Positions 20,879-30,326 are shown, counted from the first letter of the stretch. The stretch is DNA of 64,000 bases from Bacteroidota bacterium (GCA_016713925.1 JADJOH010000004.1:81973-145972); one strand, 5' to 3'. The notes: generated by a model from the letters alone, not told the origin. Made by a program: numbers and translations.

Positions 20879-22324
20879 TCAATCTTCCAGGTATTTATTT
20901 AAAGTATTTATGCTGATCCCTAATGCTTTGATAGTTTTGGCCTTTGATTGATGAATTTCCAATGTGCTTTTACAATGGTTACGAATTACATCTTTAAGCA
21001 AAACTACTGTATTGATTCTTGTATTTTCTTTTGAAGAGGTGCTTTTTAAGAGAGGGGATAGATCCATACTTGTTATATTTTCATCTTCCTTAAAAATATA
21101 AAGTTCATCGATTATGTTTTCCAACTCACGAATATTGCCCGGGAAACGATAGGATGTTAAAAGCGACCAGGCGTCTTTATTCAAATGTAAAGCAGGTTTT
21201 TTGTATAAGCCACTCCGCTCTTTAGATTTTTGATTAACAATTTGTTTTATGGCATTTTCACCCCGCTCGAATAATGCCGGCAAGTGTATTCTGGTTTGGT
21301 TTAGTCTGTAAAACAAATCTGAACGAAATAAACCGGAGTAACTCATTTCTTCTAACCGTTTATTGGTTGCTGTGATAATTCTTACGTCAGTTTTTATTTC
21401 CTTGGTTTCTCCTAGTCGCATAAATGTTCTGTTCTGTAGAACACGCAATAAGGATTGTTGCATTTTAGGACTGATATCACCAATCTCGTCTAAAAAAACA
21501 GTTCCCCCATTAGCGGTTTCAAAGAGGCCTTTCCTGTCCACAGCACCCGTAAATGCACCTTTTACAGATCCAAATAATTCAGCCCCTAAAAGTTCATCAG
21601 AAAATGCAGAACAATTTATGGTTATAAATGGATGACTTTTTCTGGAGCTGGAGCTATGGATCAAATTAGCCATTCCTTCTTTTCCCGTGCCCGTTTCCCC
21701 GGTAATCAATGTGTTTATATTATCAATTCCCGAGATTTGATTTGCTCGAAAAATCGCAGTTTCAATCCCGGTCTCAATGTATTCATTTTCCTCCTTATTT
21801 GTTTTTGAGTTTTCTTTGATAAGAATGAAATATGGAATTGCAGATGGAATAATTTCCGTTGTAAAAAATTCTGAGATATTATTTTTAGAATGTTCAGGAC
21901 GTCTCGATTGTATGAGCCGCGTATTGCCAATTTTGCCAAGATGTGTCATTACCCAGGCTACTTGCATCATAGGAGTTCCCGGAGAAATAAAGAGATCTAT
22001 TTCATATTCTTCGTATTTTAACAGAAGTTGACTTACTTTTGGCAAGATCTCATTTAATGAAATTACATCTCCAATTTTTATGGATTCCAGTTGAATGGTG
22101 TGGTCCTTAAAGTCCTTTTTTAAAGAGGAGGACAGTATTTCAGCATTTTTTTGGTATAACGGATCCCCGGTTTCGGCATGTAACAGCAAATGAAATTTTG
22201 CATCTGTATAAAAGAATCTGTGCATGGCATAATTAGGTCCGGTTTTATTTACAGAACCATTTTTAAAGTCGTTGCCTGTGGCAATCCAGGAAATGATTAT
22301 CTTAGAGGTGGATTTTCTTTTCAT
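20879..22324 (-). CDS. RtcR-like CARF-sigma54 transcription activator
   Basis: The N-terminal about 180 residues form a CARF-like domain with SWIATGNDF at the start and DLFISPGTPMMQVAW at the second ligand motif, as in RtcR. Then comes a complete sigma54 AAA+ domain with Walker A GETGTGKE, the sigma54-contacting GAFTGA loop, Walker B GGTVFLDEIGD and arginine-finger region FRSDLFYRLN. The C-terminus is a Fis-type helix-turn-helix (AKTIKALGISINTLNKYL). 481 residues, intact. RtcR itself controls RNA repair genes; here the context is type III CRISPR with an active-looking Cas10. I infer an activator that turns on transcription when cyclic oligoadenylate or another RNA-derived ligand appears. No clear -24/-12 site was found nearby. 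Its start codon is only 8 bases from that of cas1. Confidence 0.88.
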   Translation of the reverse strand: MKRKSTSKIIISWIATGNDFKNGSVNKTGPNYAMHRFFYTDAKFHLLLHAETGDPLYQKNAEILSSSLKKDFKDHTIQLESIKIGDVISLNEILPKVSQLLLKYEEYEIDLFISPGTPMMQVAWVMTHLGKIGNTRLIQSRRPEHSKNNISEFFTTEIIPSAIPYFILIKENSKTNKEENEYIETGIETAIFRANQISGIDNINTLITGETGTGKEGMANLIHSSSSRKSHPFITINCSAFSDELLGAELFGSVKGAFTGAVDRKGLFETANGGTVFLDEIGDISPKMQQSLLRVLQNRTFMRLGETKEIKTDVRIITATNKRLEEMSYSGLFRSDLFYRLNQTRIHLPALFERGENAIKQIVNQKSKERSGLYKKPALHLNKDAWSLLTSYRFPGNIRELENIIDELYIFKEDENITSMDLSPLLKSTSSKENTRINTVVLLKDVIRNHCKSTLEIHQSKAKTIKALGISINTLNKYLED

Positions 22325-22332
22325 ACTTCAAT

Positions 22333-22916
22333 ATGCAGATTGTAATTCAGTCTTATGGTAGTTTACTAAAGGTCAGTAATGGTATGTTTATGAAGTTACC
22401 CTCTGAGGCGGGTGCAGTGTTGAGAGGTTTAGAAGGGAATGCCTCAAGAGTGTATTTTGAAACGGTAATTAGTCATTTGCCTCATCAGTATTTTTTGAGA
22501 AGAGAAGTCAGCATCCGGCTGAAGATATGTTTAATTGCTTATTGAATTATACCTATGGTATATTGTATGGTAAGGTTGAATCTGCCTTGATTAAAGCGGG
22601 GATTGATCCTTCTATTGGGATCCATCACCGCGATGATTACAATAAGCCGGTGTTTGTTTATGATGTTATTGAAAAATACAGGGTTTGGGCAGATAATGTT
22701 GTGATCAGTGTATGTATGCAGGAAGTAATATTCATTGAATTTTTTGATGTAGAAGATGGCGCTTTTTGGTTAAACAATGAAGGGAAACGCATATTAATAC
22801 AAGCTTTCAATGACTACATAGATGAAATAATTGTATTGAATGGATTAAGCCGTAGTCGGGCAACACATATTGATCTTGAAATGCAGCAATTGGCTTCATT
22901 CCTTTTAAACGGTTGA
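22333..22916 (+). CDS. cas1: Cas1 integrase with a large N-terminal-domain deletion
   Basis: The first 20 or so residues (MQIVIQSYGSLLKVSNGMF) are a normal Cas1 start. The frame then jumps without interruption to AGAVLRGLEGNASRVYFE, which in full-length Cas1 lies about 140 residues later. The catalytic helical domain remains: Glu in LEGNASRVYF, His in GIHHRDDYNKP and the acidic residues in FVYDVIEKYR, ending with LSRSRATHIDLEMQQLA. A separate one-base frameshift occurs near 22495. About 195 residues against the usual 320-335. Full Cas1 needs the N-terminal beta domain for dimerisation and Cas2 contact, so spacer acquisition by this copy is doubtful. The 3' end overlaps the convergent primase gene by 12 bases. 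Confidence 0.85.
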
Positions 22917-23963
22917 TGGAGACCCGGCATAAATAAGGCAGGAGGAGAGTACATTTAAAACTTGGTTGCAGAGTGTTGGATCATATCCTTTACGTGTTGT
23001 TTTAACAATAGAGAAGCCGTTTTTACCATAAAAAATATTTATTTCTGCAAAGGAATTACCGGATATAAAGCGTAATTGTTTACCGTATTGGATAGGCTTA
23101 GCTTCTGAGATTCGTATGTCCTGTTCCTGTAAAATGGGCTCTAAGTAACCTTCAATACGATCCAATTGTGGAGGCACATAGTAGGTCTTTGGATGTTTTA
23201 TTACCGCAGGGTTTGGAGAAAGAAGTTTTGAAATATCATGCATGACTTGCCTGGGTATAATTGAATCACTTTTCACAGGGGATTCAATGGTATTTTGTTC
23301 TTTCGGTTCCACTTCCGGAAAAGAGATGTTTTCTCCTACGTCATCGGTAAAGCAATGCGGATCAGTAGTAATATAATCAGATACTTCTACTAAAGTGACA
23401 GCCGTGTTCAAATAGGCATGATGATCCACGCTCAGAAAGCAGATACGGGTTACATCAGAAGTTTTAAAATCAAGCACCTTCTCTAATTGATATTGACGGG
23501 CAAAACGCAGGGTAAATGCTTTATAGAAATCTGTAAATTGCTTGGTGTTGTAGATTGGGCTTGCTAATTGAAACAACAGCTTTAGCCCATAGCCACCCGG
23601 AGATCGGAATAGCAAAACAATCCGCTCATCGTTTTTAAGGGAAGCGGTTAAGGTGTCAGGGTCAATACCATGGGAGGGAAGCTCGTCCAGGTCAATAAAG
23701 AAGCCATCTATTTTTTCAAAGTTTGATGTGTTACGAATGTGAGATTTGAAGGAAGCGGCGATAATATAGGGAAGATGTACTTTCATGTCCGCATATTTTC
23801 TCTTATCAATAGTGTACATGATACGTAGTTTATTAACCAATTCAGATAAGGCGGGCTCCGGTGCTGCGATTTTGCGGAACACCTCGGTCATTGAAATAGG
23901 AGTTAGTGTATCATTTTTGCTATCACGAACAGAATTACCGGAGAAGAGTTGGAAGGTTGTCAT
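22905..23963 (-). CDS. CRISPR-associated primase-polymerase (BT4734/VirE-N-like)
   Basis: An archaeo-eukaryotic primase-type fold is suggested by the metal motif FFIDLDELPSH (D-x-D), the RSPGGYGLKLLF strand-turn and VTRICFLSVDHHAY. This is the Bacteroidota VirE-N/BT4734-like class known as CRISPR-associated primase-polymerases (CAPP). About 352 residues using the ATG of MTTFQLFSG; an upstream ATG would add nine residues. It sits between cas1 and cas2 but on the opposite strand. Related proteins make or extend DNA from short templates and are thought to help convert captured nucleic acid into spacers. Intact here. Confidence 0.8.
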   Translation of the reverse strand: MTTFQLFSGNSVRDSKNDTLTPISMTEVFRKIAAPEPALSELVNKLRIMYTIDKRKYADMKVHLPYIIAASFKSHIRNTSNFEKIDGFFIDLDELPSHGIDPDTLTASLKNDERIVLLFRSPGGYGLKLLFQLASPIYNTKQFTDFYKAFTLRFARQYQLEKVLDFKTSDVTRICFLSVDHHAYLNTAVTLVEVSDYITTDPHCFTDDVGENISFPEVEPKEQNTIESPVKSDSIIPRQVMHDISKLLSPNPAVIKHPKTYYVPPQLDRIEGYLEPILQEQDIRISEAKPIQYGKQLRFISGNSFAEINIFYGKNGFSIVKTTRKGYDPTLCNQVLNVLSSCLIYAGSPSTV

Positions 23964-24026
23964 AGTTTTCTTATTTTTAGGTGGGTGCAATTACATTTTA
24001 ACCATTAACCAGACTTGTGCCGGAAT

Positions 24027-24212
24027 ATGAAAAAGAAAGGGAAGAAAAGTCCTGAAGACTCATTTTCAATGCAAATAGCACGGATTCGTGCAGCGGGCAT
24101 TACTTCACCTCCCGCCATGAACCCATCAAAATTTGATGATACCATTCAAAATCTGAATCAGCGCATCGAAGCCATTTTACTCTTCATGAAAAAGGCCGGT
24201 TCAAAAAAATAA
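24027..24212 (+). CDS. Small basic helical protein upstream of cas2
   Basis: A 61-residue lysine-rich protein with a C-terminal helix (DTIQNLNQRIEAILLFMKKA). It ends five bases before the cas2 start on the same strand, so the two are probably co-transcribed. An in-frame TTG at 24015 is an alternative start, but the ATG gives a cleaner N-terminus. I do not recognise a family. Association with the adaptation genes is positional. Confidence 0.55.
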   Translation: MKKKGKKSPEDSFSMQIARIRAAGITSPPAMNPSKFDDTIQNLNQRIEAILLFMKKAGSKK

Positions 24213-24217
24213 ATGAA

Positions 24218-24514
24218 ATGTTATGTTTTATATTTTACGATATTGAAAACAATAAAGTGAGAACAAAGATCTCAAAATATCTCATTCGCAAAGGCTGCAT
24301 CAGAGTACAGAAGTCAGTATTTCTGGCACAGATAGATCGTAAAGTTTTTATGGAAATACATTCTACCTTAAAAAAAGTACAGGATATGTATAACAATACA
24401 GATAGTATATTATTTTTGCAAGTAGCAGAGGACAATTTACGCAGTATGAAAATGGTAGGCGAACAAGTAGACGTTGAATTAATTATTGAAGGTAAAAATA
24501 CGCTCTTCTTTTAG
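24218..24514 (+). CDS. cas2: Cas2
   Basis: A small ferredoxin-fold partner of Cas1 in spacer integration. FIFYDIENNKVRTKISKYL carries the N-terminal Asp/strand motif and CIRVQKSVFLA is the second conserved segment. 98 residues, a normal length, intact. Its stop codon overlaps the promoter of the CRISPR array, so cas2 and the leader are directly adjacent. Confidence 0.92.
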   Translation: MLCFIFYDIENNKVRTKISKYLIRKGCIRVQKSVFLAQIDRKVFMEIHSTLKKVQDMYNNTDSILFLQVAEDNLRSMKMVGEQVDVELIIEGKNTLFF

Positions 24515-24621
24515 TACCTTTGCAGCCTTCAAAAACAAGGATATAATTTTATGAAAAACAAAGAAAGCAACTCAATTTACCAACAAAAATATCTGAAAGA
24601 CAAATTGATACGAAAAGACGA
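24514..24621 (+). promoter_or_regulatory. CRISPR leader with TAnnTTTG promoter
   Basis: TACCTTTG at 24514-24521 matches the Bacteroidota -7 consensus and begins on the last base of the cas2 stop codon. About 100 AT-rich bases follow before the first repeat. The leader assignment to this side is supported by degeneration of the repeats at the opposite end. A 27-codon lysine-rich open frame (ATG at 24551, stop inside the first repeat) is present; I regard it as probably fortuitous. Confidence 0.75.
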
Positions 24622-27600
24622 CTCGAAAAAGTAATTCCAGAATAATAAGGATTAAGACACCCAATTCGGTTGAATCTCATTTCTTGATCATCTCGAAAAG
24701 TAATTCCAGAATAATAAGGATTAAGACTTGTTACTGCCGAACCTTCTCACCTAATGCAGTAACTCGAAAAAGTAATTCCAGAATAATAAGGATTAAGACT
24801 GCAGGAGGGAATCTACCGTTCCCAGCCATTCTGCTCGAAAAAGTAATTCCAGAATAATAAGGATTAAGACTGATATTCGCTACGACTATCAACTACGATC
24901 TTTGTTTCTCGAAAAGTAATTCCAGAATAATAAGGATTAAGACGTATTGGCACACCTTTATCAGTATCTACCTTATCAACTCGAAAAAGTAATTCCAGAA
25001 TAATAAGGATTAAGACTTTCCCTTCTTTCATTTCTACTACTGTGCACTTAATCTCGAAAAAGTAATTCCAGAATAATAAGGATTAAGACAATCAATTCCT
25101 TTTTCATATCACATTTAAGTGAAATCTCGAAAAAGTAATTCCAGAATAATAAGGATTAAGACTTTCAGTAGTGAAGGATTCACCCTCAATCCTTAAAGCT
25201 CGAAAAAGTAATTCCAGAATAATAAGGATTAAGACAAACATTACTTTCAATTTAGCCATTTTCTTTTGGTTCTCGAAAAAGTAATTCCAGAATAATAAGG
25301 ATTAAGACTTAGCTCTTGTTTAAACTCCTGAGCTGGAGTGAATTGCTCGAAAAAGTAATTCCAGAATAATAAGGATTAAGACTTAGTCCCCGCATTCCAC
25401 ATTAAGCAGTGGGGCCTCGAAAAAGTAATTCCAGAATAATAAGGATTAAGACAAAGAATTTCTGAATCATTAAAACAAGAGCCCTATAACTCGAAAAAGT
25501 AATTCCAGAATAATAAGGATTAAGACAAGCTAATGTTTCTGCTTTTGTTGCCATAATTTTTCTCGAAAAAGTAATTCCAGAATAATAAGGATTAAGACGA
25601 TTTTTGCTCTGCATAGTCGCTACGACTATCCACCTCGAAAAAGTAATTCCAGAATAATAAGGATTAAGACCCTTCAGTTGCTGGCGTTCAGAGACCTTCA
25701 CTTTATCTCGAAAAAGTAATTCCAGAATAATAAGGATTAAGACATTTTTTTAGGTTTTTAGAGCTTAGATGTTGGAACTCGAAAAAGTAATTCCAGAATA
25801 ATAAGGATTAAGACTTTTAAATACTGTTCATAATGCTTTTTGATCGCTTCCTCGAAAAAGTAATTCCAGAATAATAAGGATTAAGACATTGCCAATCTCG
25901 CCATTAGTGTATTCTATTGACTTCACTCGAAAAAGTAATTCCAGAATAATAAGGATTAAGACTCTTTGTGCTCATTTCTTTGGTTTTTAGAATTGTCTCG
26001 AAAAAGTAATTCCAGAATAATAAGGATTAAGACAGGTAAAGAAGTAATTGGGATAATCGAAATATTAGGTCTCGAAAAAGTAATTCCAGAATAATAAGGA
26101 TTAAGACGTTTCGAAGAAAGATATTTGGTGCTTTGTAAGGATCTCGAAAAAGTAATTCCAGAATAATAAGGATTAAGACTCAACCAGCACTTCTCGTCTG
26201 GTTAATAAGGCTTACCTCGAAAAAGTAATTCCAGAATAATAAGGATTAAGACATTGAGAGCTAACGTAGCACTACAATACGATTGGTCTCGAAAAAGTAA
26301 TTCCAGAATAATAAGGATTAAGACGTCTTCGCAACCTTACCATCAGCAAGTTCAATAGGCCTCGAAAAAGTAATTCCAGAATAATAAGGATTAAGACTTC
26401 TGCTGTTTTCATTTAGGTTAGGTTTAAGGCATCTCGAAAAAGTAATTCCAGAATAATAAGGATTAAGACTTCTCACCTAATGCGGTAACGATGAAATCCT
26501 TACCTCTCGAAAAAGTAATTCCAGAATAATAAGGATTAAGACATCACTTGCATGACCACTATAATCGTCTTTATCATAGCTCGAAAAAGTAATTCCAGAA
26601 TAATAAGGATTAAGACAATGCACTCTTTAGATTGACCAATCAACTCATCAGCCCCTCGAAAAAGTAATTCCAGAATAATAAGGATTAAGACTTTGATAGT
26701 ATCAAGAGGAATGTTTTCGTAGTCTTCACTCGAAAAAGTAATTCCAGAATAATAAGGATTAAGACAAGTCATGAGCGTTGGATAGTTGAATTAGCTTCAT
26801 TCTCGAAAAAGTAATTCCAGAATAATAAGGATTAAGACAAACCTCTGAACGCCTCACCCGACATAATCAGTCGAGCTCGAAAAAGTAATTCCAGAATAAT
26901 ATGGATTAAGACTTCGCCATGCTCTTCTTAGTAAGACGAAATTCGTTCCTCGAAAAAGTAATTCCAGAATAATAAGGATTAAGACATTAATAGATTTTAA
27001 TTGTTAGAATAAATAACGATACTCGAAAAAGTAATTCCAGAATAATAAGGATTAAGACAAGAACGATGCCATCGCGGCAGCGTTTTCGATTGTACTCGAA
27101 AAAGTAATTCCAGAATAATAAGGATTAAGACCTACTAGGTCCTATCTCTTGGTAGTTAAAACAATACTCGAAAAGTAATTCCAGAATAATAAGGATTAAG
27201 ACCTTGATAACCATGTTCAACTGTGCCTTGTTCAGGCGTCTCGAAAAAGTAATTCCAGAATAATAAGGATTAAGACAGAATGAAAGTTTGTCTTCTTCTG
27301 CTGCTCTGGCTTCTAACTCGAAAAAGTAATTCCAGAATAATAAGGATTAAGACCGATGTTGTTCTGTTCTTTGAACAGAATCATCTCGCTCGAAAAAGTA
27401 ATTCCAGAATAATAAGGATTAAGACACCTGTACAGGTGACCTTAAAGGTTTTATTATCAATGCTCGAAAAAGTAATTCCAGAATAATAAGGATTAAGACT
27501 GGTTATGGGGCGTTTGGTCTCGGTTTTTCTCGGGAAACTCGAAAAAGTAATTCCAGAATAATAAGGATTAAGACTAGATTTTATGGGTAGTGTGCAGTCC

Positions 27601-30265
27601 TTCGATTGGCGCTCGAAAAAGTAATTCCAGAATAATAAGGATTAAGACTACACTATCTATATTCAATAGAACATATAATAGGTCTCGAAAAAGTAATTCC
27701 AGAATAATAAGGATTAAGACTTCTGTTCTGTTCATGGGTTAGTTTTTATTTGTGGCTCGAAAAAGTAATTCCAGAATAATAAGGATTAAGACTTGGTAGT
27801 TGTAGCAATAGCCTGAGCCATCCTCAACCTCGAAAAAGTAATTCCAGAATAATAAGGATTAAGACTATGACTAGTCATGTTCGGATTAGGCATACAGTTT
27901 GCCTTCTCGAAAAAGTAATTCCAGAATAATAAGGATTAAGACGCGTTCAGCGTCTTTGATACGCTCTTTCTTGCCGTCTCGAAAAAGTAATTCCAGAATA
28001 ATAAGGATTAAGACACCATGCCCCCTCCAGCAATGTTTAACTTTGATTTCTCTCGAAAAAGTAATTCCAGAATAATAAGGATTAAGACGTTGTTCGTTGT
28101 TATCCTTTAAGGATAGGTTTAAAGCTCGAAAAAGTAATTCCAGAATAATAAGGATTAAGACTACTCATCTTCAAAGTCATCAAAGAACGTATCGATGACT
28201 CGAAAAAGTAATTCCAGAATAATAAGGATTAAGACAAAGCATCAACAGAGGCACCACCAAAGGCTCTCTCTCGAAAAAGTAATTCCAGAATAATAAGGAT
28301 TAAGACCCTAAACGAAGATATGATGCAAGCAACTCAATATCGCTCGAAAAGTAATTCCAGAATAATAAGGATTAAGACTTAAAACAAAGCCCTATCAACC
28401 AGCACTTCTCGTCCTCGAAAAAGTAATTCCAGAATAATAAGGATTAAGACATTTTCACCCAATGCAGTGACGGTGAATGTTTCCTCGAAAAAAGTAATTC
28501 CAGAATAATAAGGATTAAGACGACTTAATTCAATTACTTTACATGCAATGTTCATAGTCTCGAAAAAGTAATTCCAGAATAATAAGGATTAAGACACCAA
28601 ATACTTAGTTTGGTGCTTTTCTTCAAGATTGGCTCGAAAAAGTAATTCCAGAATAATAAGGATTAAGACTTTACCATTAAATCCAATAGCAACACCAACA
28701 ACCTCGAAAAAGTAATTCCAGAATAATAAGGATTAAGACCTTTGTCAGCGGAGCCATACTCATCTTTCTGAGCACTCGAAAAAGTAATTCCAGAATAATA
28801 AGGATTAAGACCCTGTATGGTAAACACCAACAACCAATGCACATAAGCTCGAAAAAGTAATTCCAGAATAATAAGGATTAAGACTCCCTGTCCTGGTTTG
28901 AGTAGTAACCCTGACGAACTCGAAAAAGTAATTCCAGAATAATAAGGATTAAGACAATTACTTCACCAACAGTTACTTCATCAGCACACCACTCGAAAAA
29001 GTAATTCCAGAATAATAAGGATTAAGACAAGATTTTCAGGTGATTCTTCACGACTCTTACGAGTCTCGAAAAAGTAATTCCAGAATAATAAGGATTAAGA
29101 CTATTCGTTACGACTATCAACAACAATCTTTGTTTTTCTCGAAAAAGTAATTCCAGAATAATAAGGATTAAGACTCGCTGGATCGGTGTGTACGATTTCG
29201 ATCTCTTTCTCGAAAAAGTAATTCCAGAATAATAAGGATTAAGACAGCGATGTTATTGCTTTCCTTGAAAGCAATCATCTCCTCGAAAAAGTAATTCCAG
29301 AATAATAAGGATTAAGACTTAGACGCTGTTTCTGTTCGGAATAATCTTGTTTTCTCGAAAAAGTAATTCCAGAATAATAAGGATTAAGACTTCCTCTGCA
29401 CAAGCAATTGCACGCTTAATGATCTCTCGAAAAAGTAATTCCAGAATAATAAGGATTAAGACATTACGCTCTTAGTTGCATAATCATAGGTCACAGTTCT
29501 CGAAAAAGTAATTCCAGAATAATAAGGATTAAGACACTTTTGAGAAATACCACCACTCGTGGTTTTCTTCTCTCGAAAAAGTAATTCCAGAATAATAAGG
29601 ATTAAGACCGTTTTTCTTAAATCAATAAATTGCATCTTGTCACCACTCGAAAAAGTAATTCCAGAATAATAAGGATTAAGACGCTGAAGCCCTTTCAACG
29701 GTCATCAGGTTTTTAACCTTCTCGAAAAAGTAATTCCAGAATAATAAGGATTAAGACAGGATGTAGGCTGTATTTGTCGTGGAGGTGTTTAGCACTCGAA
29801 AAAGTAATTCCAGAATAATAAGGATTAAGACGTGTTTATCAGATTCTGTAGCTACAAACTCCACGTCTCGAAAAGTAATTCCAGAATAATAAGGTTAAGA
29901 CATAGCGTTGTCGATTTCAAACTGCGCTAATGCTTCCTCGAAAAAGTAATTCCAGAATAATAAGGATTAAGACTGTTCGCTTACGATCATTTCACCGCCT
30001 GCAATCGAACTTGAAAAAATAATTCCAGAATAATAAGGATTAAGACTTTGGATTTATAATTTGTTTGTAGTGATATATTGGTCTCGAAAAAGTAATTCCA
30101 GAATAATAAGGATTAAGACTTTACGACATTCTTTTTAACATCTTTCATGTTGAACACGAAAAAGTAATTCCAGAATAATATGGATTAAGACCAGCACCAA
30201 CCAAGTTTAGCACCAATTATTCCTTGGACTCGAAAAAGTAATTCCATCATAATAAGGATTAAGTA
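24622..30265 (+). CRISPR. Type III-A CRISPR array, 78 repeats and 77 spacers
   Basis: The 37-bp repeat starts CTCGAAAAAGTAATTCC and ends AATAAGGATTAAGAC; the last eight bases ATTAAGAC are the expected crRNA 5' handle. Spacers are 33-40 bases. My count by eye is 77 spacers. Repeats are nearly identical except for A-run length changes and the final copies: the repeat near 30010 has two substitutions, the one near 30155 starts CACG and contains ATATGG, and the last (30229-30265) ends AAGTA. Degeneration at the right end means transcription and growth from the left. Spacers are pyrimidine-rich in this orientation and their reverse complements look like phage coding sequence, so crRNAs are antisense to mRNA, as needed for RNA targeting. 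Several spacers overlap or match one another. Confidence 0.98.
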
Positions 30266-30326
30266 TTAAAGTATTTTAGCAGGATTTTGTTATGTTTAAA
30301 TATGCAGGAGAATGCAGTAAATAATT

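Noticed and set aside
22905..23963. Primase-polymerase as a reverse transcriptase
   Set aside because: No YxDD-type motif; the D-x-D and later strands fit the archaeo-eukaryotic primase class.
25402..29698. Minus-strand open frames through the CRISPR array with repeated LNPYYSGITFS
   Set aside because: The peptide is just the translation of the repeat on the wrong strand. The frames exist because the repeat lacks stops in that phase, and no start signals or family resemblance support them.
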